NCBI GenBank assembly: GCA_947095535.1
Contig: OX352774.1
Span: forward strand, 173,970,200 to 174,034,199
From: Poecilobothrus nobilitatus
Taxonomy: Eukaryota; Arthropoda; Insecta; Diptera; Dolichopodidae
Direction of reading: 5' to 3'
Length of the DNA: 64,000 nucleotides
The notes beneath the pieces were generated by a model. That model did no database searches. It saw only the letters and a program-made list of their open reading frames with translations, and had not been told where the DNA came from. The first letter of the stretch is position 1. Every line of letters starts with the position of its first letter. Positions 34,972 through 45,175 of this stretch are shown here, one piece after another. The translations under genes were made by a program, and so were the position numbers.

Positions 34972-36304
34972 ACAGTTTTATAATTATTTTTAAATTATGA
35001 AAATTTAGTATTTTTTTATTGAATTACATTTTATATTTACATTATTTTAATAAACATTATTATGATTATGTATTTAATATGAATTTTCTTATTTAACATT
35101 CTTTTATTTTATATTATAATCAAATACTCCTTTTTTTTTGCACAACAACCATATTTGATAATAACTCAATAAAATTTTGATTAGTAAACAACATTCTCTT
35201 ATCCAATATTTGATTATTTGATCAGTGGTAAATGGTTGGTGCAACAGAGCCCTGTTTATTCATTCATTTATAAAATATGATCATTAAAATAATACAAAAA
35301 ATATTTCAAATCAAAAATATAATCTTATGTGTATATGTAAGTAAAAACTTTTCTTTTGGGAAATTTATAAGTTCCGAAATTTTCGTATACTTGAATACTT
35401 GATTATTTCATATTTTCATTCTACATATTGGAATATGTTGAACCGAGTAAATTAAGATAATTTCCAAAATAAATTTAGTTTCTGTAAAATGTTTAGGAAA
35501 GTTTGAACGATATTACTTAATTATAAACCAAAAATAAATTGAAATATTTTTTGGAAAACCTTTTGAACAAAGGGATATATGTATCGCGTTTTTCCAAAAA
35601 GTTGAACTAAAACAAATTATAATAAAGTGGGCAATAAATTTTGTGGTAAAAACCTTCTCAAAAAAAAAAAAAATCCCATATTCATAATGAAATAAGTATA
35701 AAAATTTAAAAATTAAATAAACAAATTTTGGAGACTTGTTTCAATTTTAACTTTTCGTCCTTATTTTACAACCGCTTAACCGTATAACAAATTGTTTTAA
35801 TATAAAAGCGTAAATTTATAGAAAAGAATGGTTTCAAAAGACTTTTTTACTATATAAAAGGCTATTTATATAAGTATATATTTTAAATACCAGTGGTGTT
35901 TTTTATGAAAAAAAAAATATAATATGGTTAGTTCGACTAAATTTTTGATTTAACTCCATGCCCAAGATGTTCAGATAACCAGAAAACAGAATTGGGTTTT
36001 TTTTTTGGAAATACATTCTGTTCCTATATCGATTTGGCCGCCAGTAAGAGATTTTAACTAAATTAGCGATGAGAAATTGGAATTTTTTTTAACGTTGTCT
36101 TCATAAAAGACAACAAGAGTGTTGTTCTTTCTAAAGACTAAAGCTGTGAAATGGATTGAAGCATGCACTTAATAAATTGTTAAGTTATCGTGAAAATTTT
36201 AGAAAAGAGTTGATGAAAGGACTGTTCTTTAATACTGATTAATATGTCAATGATTTTTACCATTTAGAAATTGGTTTTTCTTTTGTTTGTAAAATTTCAA
36301 TGAA
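34972..36304. other. AT-rich non-coding DNA
   Basis: A mixed-composition patch at about 35955-36130 (CATGCCCAAGATGTTCAGAT; GATTTGGCCGCCAGTAAGAG) includes a 10-bp inverted pair around 36098-36115 (TTGTCTTCAT AAAAGACAAC). It is unexplained. No gene is seen. Confidence 0.6.
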
Positions 36305-36365
36305 ATCATAATATTTAATCTGTAAATGACAGACATTTAAAACCATTTTACTCAATGATTTACCA
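36305..36365 (+). repeat. Direct repeat, left copy
   Basis: ATCATAATATTTAATCTGTA, then ATTTAAAACCATTTTACTC and AATGATTTACC recur at 36825-36884 with a few changes, about 520 bp downstream. Confidence 0.85.
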
Positions 36366-36679
36366 ACCAACTTTCATTTTTTTCTTTTTAAATGATAAAT
36401 ATTCAGTATAGCCATCTTACAAAATTAATATTTTTCCAAAATTTTCTGATTTTCATTAATAATTTTCCATTTTTATAAAAAACCCATGTAAAGTATATAC
36501 ATATGTATCATATAATATGTATAATCTATACCTATAATATACATATTCAAAAACGACGCTCTTTGATTCTGTTAAATTTTTGTTTTATTTTTGTTTTCGA
36601 TTAAAAATTTTAAAATATTGGTGGTTGTATGGTAGGAGTAGGAATTTCACAATATAACTGATTATAAAGATTAAAATTT

Positions 36680-36765
36680 CAGTTTAGTGTTTAGTACAGC
36701 GGTAGAGTGTGGGGTTATTAATAGTTGGTTTTTGATTTTGCAAGTTCGATTCAGTTCTGTTTTTT
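36680..36765 (+). repeat. tRNA-related SINE head with A and B boxes
   Basis: TTAGTACAGCGGTAGAGTG (36691-36709) fits a tRNA-type RNA polymerase III A box (TRGYNNARNNGG). AAGTTCGATTC (36742-36752) fits a B box (GGTTCGANNCC), and the spacing of about 35-40 bp is right for a tRNA-derived promoter. The whole block is about 75 bp, tRNA-sized, but the acceptor ends do not pair, so it is not a working tRNA gene. Long T runs follow within 10 bp and would act as Pol III terminators. The downstream direct-repeat copy (36825-36884) may be the body of this SINE. Confidence 0.5.
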
Positions 36766-36824
36766 TTTTTTGTTTTTTTTTTTTTATATTTTAAACGAAA
36801 TAAATTCTTACATATCATAATATC

Positions 36825-36884
36825 ATCATAATATTTAATCTGTATTAATAGATATTTAAAACCCTTTTACTCAATGATTCACCA
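36825..36884 (+). repeat. Direct repeat, right copy
   Basis: This is the partner of 36305-36365 (ATCATAATATTTAATCTGTA; ATTTAAAACCCTTTTACTC; AATGATTCACC). At about 60 bp it is too long for a target-site duplication. Confidence 0.85.
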
Positions 36885-39120
36885 TCTTAGGCTTCTTATA
36901 ATATATACATATATAATAGGTATATATTGAGTTTCCAATACTCAATAAATCAAGGGCAACTTCTAAAAGATAATAATAATCGTGTTTTTACAAAAAATAT
37001 CATTTACAAAAAAATTTTAAATTCATAAAGGCTTTAATTATTGAAAATTGTATTTTTACATTTTAAATAAAATCATAAAGAAACTATACTGTATATATTG
37101 TATTGTAATTGCTAATTAAAACACCTCGAATTTCGAGGGGCGGGCGAATACTAGTGTTAATATTTATGTTGTTTATCAAACTTAAAGTTATGTGTTATTC
37201 TTTATATTGGACACTTAATTCTAGTTAACACTTTGAGTCAAGTACCTTAGTATAAAATGCAAAATTGCACAAAAGAGCAATGTTTTCTTTATAAATTACA
37301 GTTTCCCTATCCAGAATCTTATATCACAGCCGTCACTACTTCTTTTTAGACAAAATTTTATTTTTTTGAATTGCGTGTGTAAATCAAACAGAGTAGAGAG
37401 ATTTAATAAACATGGGTGGAATAGTTGAATTAATTCCAATAATGGATATATAAAATTCCTTGTATTTTTGGACTTATCTAATGTTAACGATTCTAAAAAT
37501 AAAAAAAAAAATAAATAAATTCTATTTTCATTAAAAATAGAAAATTTACAATTACTAAAATTTTATTAATAGTTTTAACTATTTTAAATTAAATTTTTCA
37601 CTCTATTTTTGTTAATTTTATTTTCAATTTAAATTAAAAGTAAGTAATTATAAAATTTAAAATTAAATTTATATTGAAATAATTGAAAAGAATAATTTCA
37701 ATAGAAAATTTATTGATTGTGTTGAAGTGATAAAGAAAAATTTTTGTTTTTGTTTGTTTAACTATTGAAATTATTTTATTTTAGCTGTTCAAAGTACAAA
37801 ATACTAATTTTTAATGCACATTAATCATTTTAACTCTTAAATAGAATATAAGTATTTTTGTTAAATGGTAAAAAATTTATGTTTAAATTGTCTTTTTTTT
37901 TTTAGTCAAGGTTGTGCATTTAAAAGCTGAAAAAAAAAAAAATAACTGATACTAACAACAAAATTATGCATGAAATACACAAAAAGATTTGTGTTTTTTT
38001 TTTTTCCTAAAAAACAAATCAATAACTTTAATAAAACGAGGAAGAGTGTAAAGTTGACTGTCTCAACTCTAGGGATACAAGCACGAATATAATATATGAG
38101 TATTTCTATAATATTTTAATTATCTTTTATAAAATTTCAGATGTCTAAAACTTATAACGTAATAAGAATGTCTACAACTTAAATGTCTAGCTTTATTAAC
38201 TATTAAAAATATAAATTTCGCAGTTACCCGAATAGCGTTGCGTTAAACTAATTATGCAACAGTATTTGGTAATAAAACTCGATTTCTTTTGACTAAGTTT
38301 CAGACACTTAACTGAAATTATCATTGAGTTGTTTTCATTTAAAAAGAAGAAGCTGTATGGGAGATATTGGAACATTTAGGTCGAACTTGTTAAATTTAAA
38401 TAGCTGAATTGACTTTTTTGTATGAAAATGAAATGCAACACTTTCATAATCCTATCTTTATTATTTCTCTCTGAATTCAATCCTAAACAAGAACAAGTAA
38501 GTATATGTATATATACTTTACCACATGTATATTTAGTTTTCTTTAAGATATCACAAACGTAACGAGACATTTATTATATCTACTTTTGAATTATGTTCGC
38601 ACAGGTATAAAAAGAGTTAAATTAGTAATAATTTAAAAATAAAAAAAATAAAAAAATTCGTAAATAAATAAAAGTAAAATAATGGGAAATTAATTAATTA
38701 CTGCTTGTATATTTGTAACTAAGTGTGTTTTTATTGTATTATATCAAATTTCTTTTTTAGTTAATCATTTTTTTTTTGTTTAATTTAACAAAATCGATTT
38801 AGTTGGTATGCAGAGGTCAGAAAAATATAATGTTCAAGGAGTGTTGAATATTAATAAAAAGGGGAAAAAACAGAGGACGTCCTTAAATAATATGTTGTTT
38901 AAAATATTACAACAGAGCTACTAAAAGATTAATTGCAACTGTTGACAATGCATAAAGAGCAAAAGTTGTAGTTAAAAACCGGGAGAACTGGCCTCAATGA
39001 ATGGTAAAAAAGAAGAAAGAAAGTCGAATTTTAATTTTATTCTGTTAAAATTTAATATTGAACCATTTTTGAACAATTTTACTGAACAAATTTTACTAAA
39101 AAAAAAATTTCAAAAATTGC
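36885..39120. other. AT-rich non-coding DNA
   Basis: An isolated G+C-rich hairpin-like spot lies at 37124-37138 (CCTCGAA T TTCGAGG) followed by GGCGGGCGAATACTAGTG. It may be the end of a decayed transposon. No gene is supported; short open frames are not domain-like. Confidence 0.6.
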
Positions 39121-40190
39121 GTTATTAGTTTCACTCTGTTCGTTCGTCTGACTATTTACTTCTACATCCTTTAAGATCGAACAGTGAAATTTCAATCATA
39201 GGTAGGTCACATTATAATGTAGCTCCACCTACTACGGAGTTATAGCTCTTCAAAGTTTGAAAATTAAAACCCTTTTTTAAATGCTTAAGTATATCTCAAC
39301 TTTGCTTAAGAGTTGTTTTTTCAATAAGATCAAACGACAGGATAATTTTTACGCTTTATAAATATAAAAAGATGTATATATATATATTTATTTTGTCCAA
39401 CTGCTTAACTAAATTTATCGTTATGTGAAAACAGTATTTTGCAAGATTTTGGTTCTACCGTATACCATATTTTCATAAGCTCAATATTTTCATTCAGGGA
39501 GAAAAAATTTCTTTAAAAAATAGGCTATAAGTTAAAATTTTTGTATTTCTCCTTTGTGTTTAAGCGCTTATTAAGGTGATGGCCCAATGCTTACTTTATG
39601 CTTACTTTACTTCGAGCGAAAACTTTGTCAGCTGAAATGAATTACATTGTTTTTTATGGTACTTGGCCAAATGCACAAAGTATTCAAAGTAAGCGAACGA
39701 AGCAAAGTACCGTATTGACGAATTTTCAATTCCGTATTTTGCGTTGTATATACTTTGACATTTGATATTTGAATTTTTTTACATACTTTTAAAAAAATTT
39801 TAATAGGTGGGAAAAATTTTAAATAGGTGGGAATGTGATTTCGTACAAACCATGAGTTTGACGATTTCTATAAATCTCCCGAACCCAAAATCTTCTCCTA
39901 TTTGGTACTGAATACAAACATTTGCACGTTTCATATAAAATAATTATTATATGTATGATGAAAAATCGAAAATTCTCTATTTTTAGATACTTCCAACTTG
40001 GATACCTGTATAAATTTATTGTAAATAGGAAATCAAAATTAAAGTTTCAATATCATATTTTTAAATGTGTTCACAATTTTTTTTTAATTATATAGGATTG
40101 TCTTAAACTGTTGAAAGTTAACAATTTTTCATAATTATATAGGTTGTCCTTAAAACTGATGAAAGTGTTTTATAATTTTTCACAATTTTA
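39121..40190 (+). repeat. Dispersed repeat R5, copy 1 (interrupted)
   Basis: Starts TTATTAGTTTCACTCTGTTC. Later blocks are TACTACGGAGTTATAGCTC (39230), TTATCGTTATGTGAAAACAG (39415), TTCTCTATTTTTAGATAC (39970), GATACCTGTAT (40000) and a 47-bp tandem pair beginning ATTATATAGG at 40087 and 40134. All correspond in order to the copy at 42595-43300. Between about 39553 and 39950 there is sequence absent from copy 2, which looks like an insertion. Non-coding. Confidence 0.65.
39553..39790. mobile_element. Probable insertion inside R5 copy 1
   Basis: This segment breaks the collinearity of the two R5 copies. It has GATGGCCCAATGCTTACTTT at its left and CTTGGCCAAATGCACAAAG at 39661, with CTTACTTT/AAAGTAAGC and CGAGCGAAA/GCGAACGAAGC blocks in both orientations. 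That suggests a small transposon with imperfect repeats. Its boundaries are approximate. Confidence 0.4.
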
Positions 40191-42594
40191 TTTTACATAT
40201 AAAAAATTCTAGGAAAAATTTAAAATTTTGATAGTCACATACTTTAGAATACTTTTTTATTGTCTTCTTGAAAATGTGAGTATTTAAAACCTTTTGATTT
40301 TGTGTAGTACATTGTTTTTGTAGAATCTTCGTCTTATAAACATGTTGCTTTTTGCAAATAAAGGATCTCATCTATCCATTTCATCCCAACTAATATTTTA
40401 TCAATTTCAAAAATTTGCAGATTGTAAAATTGACAATGTAAACGCATAATTATTTATTTATTGAATTTTTATCTAAATACGCGATTTATTTTATGTTTCT
40501 AAATAACTGAAAAAGTTCAATAAAATTGTTTTGTTTTGCATGCTTCAGGCGTTGTATATATAGTTTTAGGCTTATAATAAAAATATATTTTGTTTTTTTT
40601 TTAAACTACGATTTCTCTTTCTGTTATTGTTGAGATGTTTAAATTTTTTTTTTAAATATAGTTTAAAAAAAAAAAAATATTCAAGATACATATAACTTAT
40701 TTTTCTTACTCTATTTTTTTGTTTTTGGTTTGTTTTTTTTTTTTTCATACTTTTGATTTTTTTTTTATACCTAAAGCCATAAATTTCCTGCTTTTTCTAA
40801 CAGAAAATAAGTCATTCACCTATTAATGCTTTTATGCTGTACACAAAAAAACAGAAAAAAATAGTGCAACATAAAATGAACATAAAGTCCGCATTGTATT
40901 TTTTTTTTTAATTCCCTATAATTTTTATTTGCCTCTTACCTAAATATATATGTACAACATAATATGTACTTATATACATATCTATGTACAAAAAAAAAAA
41001 AAAAAAAAAAAAAACAATTATATTATATTCATACTTATATTGACTTATGAAACTTAAGTGATTCTCGTGTTAATTTCATCGAAGAATATCATATTTATAC
41101 TAAAGAATGAGGAAATAGTAGTAGTTGTAGTCTGTTAGTCACTCAAAAAAAAAAAAAAAAAAAAAAATTTAAAAGAAATTGTAATTAGCTTTACTGTAGC
41201 TGGTCAGTCATTCATCCAATTAAGTTTTGCAACCATTTTTTTTATATATGTATATTTAAAACTACAAAATTGCATTGGTTGGGATTAAATATATATCGTA
41301 AGTTTTTTTTATTCATTCTGGAGTATTCTTATGGTATAATGCTGCTTACATTAACCTTAATACAGAGTGTAACTATGAAAAACACAAGTTTAGGTATATT
41401 TTATCAAAAAAGTACATATTTTTTGATTTAAATCAAAATTATGTTATAGATCTCATTAGCTAGTAAGTATGCAAATATGTTTCCTTTATACACATTAGAT
41501 TCAAATTGTGGTATACCTACTAATGATTTAGAACTTCTAAACATTTGGTACCTACTTATATCAAAAATAGTGTAAAATGGCTGTATCAACTCTTGATTCT
41601 TCAATCCGCATGAACCTTAAAGTTTTTATTGTTACCATAAAATTTAATCAATGACGGACGTTAAGACGTTAATACATAGCCAAATCGACTGAAAATTCTA
41701 TTCTAAGTAAAAATAATATAATATACTTATTATATATTTTTTCATATATATCTCGTCTTCTTTAAGGTGTCACAAACGTAATGGCAAATTTATTATACTT
41801 TTGAACTATGTTCATAGGGACATAAAAATTAGAATTTTAAACTGTGACTTTCAAATTGAAAAAAATTAAAAATTTAATTTGTCTTGAAAAAATTTACAAT
41901 TCTTAAGTATAAATCTTAAAATTACAACTCATTTAAATAATTTATCAACTTACTAGATCAGTTGAAAACTTTACACCCTGTCTTATTAAGTTTAAGTATT
42001 TTTAAATCACGGAAATTTTACAAAATGATTTTTAACTTTTTAATATTAACATAATAAAAGGTATAAAAAAAAAACAAAAACAAATTCACCAGGTGGGTTC
42101 ACCTTTTATTAAATCGGCTTAACAAAGTGCATTATAATAAAAGAATATATGTAGCGCGAAATGAACTTTTTTACCTTTTATACAAAAACATACTCTGAAT
42201 GAATGAATTAATGAATTTTCGAGCGGTTTTTTTTGTTTTTATTTTTTGTATTTTTTTTTTGTTTTAGAAATTATTAAAAAAAAAATATTTTTCTTTAAAG
42301 CCAAAACAAAGTTAAAAAAAAGTTTAACCCTTTTTCTCCAATGTATTTATGGCGTTTTTGTATTTCACTTATTTTTTTAACTAATACATTTTTTTTTTTT
42401 TTTTAATTTAATTTTTCCCAGAAGTTTTGTTTTTTGCTTAACGCTTGGACAAACAACTGTGTAAAATACTATGTGTGTGTATCATTCAAAAAATGCAGTT
42501 TTTTTTTCATTTTAAGTTTATTTGTAAAGAAGAGTGTTGAAAGAAAACCAATGAACAATTTTTTTTAAGTTAATAAGTTTTTAGCACTAATGTG
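40191..42594. other. AT-rich non-coding DNA
   Basis: Long A runs at about 40989-41013 and 41144-41166 and T runs at 40730-40770. No gene is supported. Confidence 0.7.
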
Positions 42595-43300
42595 CCTATT
42601 AGTTTCACTCTGTCCGTTGCCTGTCTGTCAGTCTGTCCGGGTGTTTACAAAAGTTATACACCGTTTGTAATGGAGCAATTAAATTTAACTACGGATAGAC
42701 ATCACAAAAAAATTAATTTAATTAAACAATTTTTCTCTGTAGTCCCACCCCTTACGGAACTACAGCCTCCCAAAAAAGCAATATATTTAAATTGTTATAA
42801 CACAAGTTTTATTAGATACTTATATCTTCAAACGTCAAACAATAGCTGCTTTTATTAGTTTTAGAAATATGTATATGTATATAATGAAAATATAACGTTG
42901 CTGTATCCGGTTTATTACTTTACCGTTATGCGAAACTCAATTTTGTAAAATTCTTGAACCTTATATCTTCGAAATGTTTAAGTTAGAAACTTTTGAAAAT
43001 AAGTATGAGTCATTTCAGAAAATATTTTTGTGTTGCCCTTCGTTTAGGAGCTGTAAGGCGTTTAAAGCCTTTCCCAGACCGGCGAGTTTTTTTTGCTTAA
43101 AACTGAAAAGTTCCTATTTTTAAACACCTGTAACTTGAACACCTCCAAATATTTTTGAAGTAATATACAAAAATGAAAGCTCCAACATTATATTTTTATT
43201 TCTGTTAATAATTTTTCTTAATAATATAGGCCTATCTTAAAATTGACAAAAATGTGACTTGATTTTTCTCAATGTTTTTTATAGCAAATTTTTCTAATTT
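42595..43300 (+). repeat. Dispersed repeat R5, copy 2
   Basis: Starts TATTAGTTTCACTCTGTCC, GTTGCCTGTCTGTCAGTCTG; continues CTTACGGAACTACAGCCTCC (42751), TTACCGTTATGCGAAACTC (42918), TTCCTATTTTTAAACACCTG (43111) and AATAATATAGGCCTATC (43219). An 88-codon open frame in its first part is not conserved in copy 1 and is not a gene. Confidence 0.68.
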
Positions 43301-43542
43301 TATTTTTTTAAAAGTTTTTTCATTATAAATTTATTTTTTGTACCTATAAGTATACGTTTTTTTATCTAAAACTTATTAACTATGAAATATTTTTTTTATT
43401 TTTGGGAATTGTCCTTTTTGAATCCTTCGTTTTTTCATTATTTTTTTTTTATATTACCGATGAAATTAGATTAAAAAAAATTGCTAAAGACTGTGAAGAA
43501 TTGAATACGTATATATATAAAACTAAAAGCAAAATCGTTCGA
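43301..43542. other. AT-rich spacer
   Basis: No distinct feature. Confidence 0.6.
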
Positions 43543-43602
43543 GTCGAACTATTGTAACTCTTAAAAGTTTTTGTCGAACTATTGTACCTCTTGAAAGTTT
43601 CA
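43543..43602 (+). repeat. 30-bp tandem duplication
   Basis: GTCGAACTATTGTAACTC and GTCGAACTATTGTACCTC begin 30 bp apart, each followed by TTRAAAGTTT. Confidence 0.9.
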
Positions 43603-44213
43603 TGTGTAGATTTTAATATCCACTTAACAGAAATATGAATACACCATATCTAACTCTTAAAATTTTATGAGAGTTAAACCGCAGAAATTACAACTTTCAC
43701 AGAACGTTTAATGAAAAATAACACCGGTTATATACATTTTGTCCAATACTGTAGATATATGTAATTAACAAACCTGGAAATAAAATAAAATAGAAATATG
43801 AGTAATTTGATCTACATTTTTTTTTTTTTAAGTTTTCATGTTCAGTGATTTGGAAAAGAATTTTAACAGAAATACTAGTGAGTATTGGCCATTAACCCTT
43901 GCGATATAATATATAAAAAAAAAAATAATAATACAATTTGATTGAATAAATTAATATTATTTTACGTATTAATAAAATATATTAAATATATTAGGAATCT
44001 TTTATATTAGAAAGGATTAGTTACAATGTAAGAACTTTTATTCAGTTAATCAATCAAATATTTTGTTTGGATGAAAGTTGAAAGGAACTAACAACAAAAA
44101 ATTATTAAGTGAAGATTGAATCTTTTATTTTAAAGAAATATCTTTTACTTTTTTAATATTGTTGGGGTGGAGTTTTCTATTTAAATCTCAGATTTGTTTT
44201 TTTTTTTTTTTAG
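43603..44213. other. AT-rich non-coding DNA
   Basis: No gene or repeat recognised. It ends in a T-rich tract that forms the acceptor of the next entry. Confidence 0.65.
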
Positions 44214-44282
44214 CGAACCAAATTGAAGTTTAAGCTGTGGAAAAGTCTCTGAACCACAAGCGCATAAGGAACATAAGGGAAG
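44214..44282 (+). other. Candidate non-coding exon bounded by splice signals
   Basis: A run of about 16 T ends in TAG at 44211-44213, and GTATGTG follows 69 bp later at 44283, a good insect 5' splice site. The block between (containing AAGCTGTGGAAAAGTCTC and CCACAAGCGCATAAGGAAC) is markedly richer in G+C than its flanks. All three + strand frames contain a stop, so it could only be a UTR, poison or non-coding RNA exon. The minus strand is open in two frames, which means little at this length. Its strand agrees with the two ratchet points. It could also be a transposon scrap with chance splice signals. Confidence 0.35.
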
Positions 44283-44550
44283 GTATGTGTTAAAAAAATG
44301 GGGATATGGATAATTTCGATACATAATACATATATGAATAATAAATAAGAAAAGCGAAATAAGTGGCAAATATAGGTACTGTTATAATTAGAACAGTTAC
44401 AGAAAATTATTTGTTTTTTATATTTGCATATGTTATGTTTATTTGTATACATATTTATTTTAAAATATGTATTTAGGTATCTATGAGTTATAATTATTAA
44501 CTTAAATTGGTTGTTTATATATGATATTTGCATATTTTTGTTTAAAATTG
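44283..44550. other. AT-rich spacer
   Basis: No distinct feature. Confidence 0.6.
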
Positions 44551-45015
44551 GGTACCAAATTCCAAAAAAAAAAACAAAAATCCATTTCGAAAATATCTTT
44601 TACATAATTCCAAAAAACAATTCCAGAGATTCCAAAAAACATATTCCACAAAAAAGGTCCCACTTAAAAAAAATTCTAAATTTAATCGTAAACACTTTAA
44701 ATAGTGCTAAAACACCCGCTAAACAAATTACTGTGACTCAGATTTTATAACTAACTCAAAAACCTATTCTGGAAAAATCGTATAACTCTGATTTTGTAAC
44801 AAACTAAAAGATCTCTCCAAATAACTTTTTTACACACATATTATTAGACAACTATGTACTTACAACAGGAAGGGTTATTACCCCTAAACTCAAAATTAAG
44901 CTTTTTAATTTTGTCGAATTTTTGTCGTTGGAATTTTTTTGGTGGAATTTTTTTTTTAGCAATTAATTTTTTTCATTGTTCAGAATTTTGTAACTGTGGC
45001 ATTTTTTTTTGAAAT
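44551..45015. mobile_element. R3 element copy C (AATTCCAAAA terminal arrays)
   Basis: The left array (44557-44657) has AATTCCAAAAA, AATTCCAAAAAACA, AATTCCAGAG, ATTCCAAAAAACA and ATTCCACAAAA. The right side (about 44926-44960) has the inverted unit GTTGGAATTTTTTTGG and GGTGGAATTTTT. The core (44697-44830) has ACACCCGCTAAACAAATTAC, CTCAGATTTTATAACTAACT and CTCTGATTTTGTAACAAAC, then AAAGATCTCTCCAAATAAC. The first is nearly identical to copy A's CCCGCTAAACAAATTATTGG, followed by the same CTGATTTTGTAACAAACTC block. The right boundary is uncertain. Confidence 0.64.
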
Positions 45016-45104
45016 TAGGACATCATCCCGTTTTATTATACAATTATTGATAAATAAATTAATGTTAATTATTGTTCGCCTTTAGAGCATAAAACACCAC
45101 ATTT

Positions 45105-45175
45105 TTCATTTTTATGTTGCTTCGAATATGGATTATCCGAATTAGAGAAGTCGGTATTCTAACCACTGTCCCAAT
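45105..45175 (-). repeat. Possible tRNA-related SINE head
   Basis: The minus strand reads TGGGACAGTGGTTAGAATAC (A box-like, about 45172-45152), then ATATTCGAAGC (weak B box, about 45128-45118), with tRNA-like spacing. There is no clear tail and no second copy in the window, so this is tentative. Confidence 0.35.

Noticed and set aside
36305..36884. LTR retrotransposon flanked by short LTRs
   Set aside because: The repeats are only 60 bp, lack TG...CA ends, and no primer-binding site or coding sequence lies between them.
40931..40950. Minus-strand ratchet-like AG|GTAAGAG (TTACCT on the + strand)
   Set aside because: The upstream sequence on the minus strand is ACATATATATTTAG, which is not a good pyrimidine tract.
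42592..42858. 88-codon open frame with a protein-like start (SLSVACLSVCPG)
   Set aside because: It comes from the CTGTCTGTC-rich start of repeat R5. The frame is broken in the other copy at 39121.
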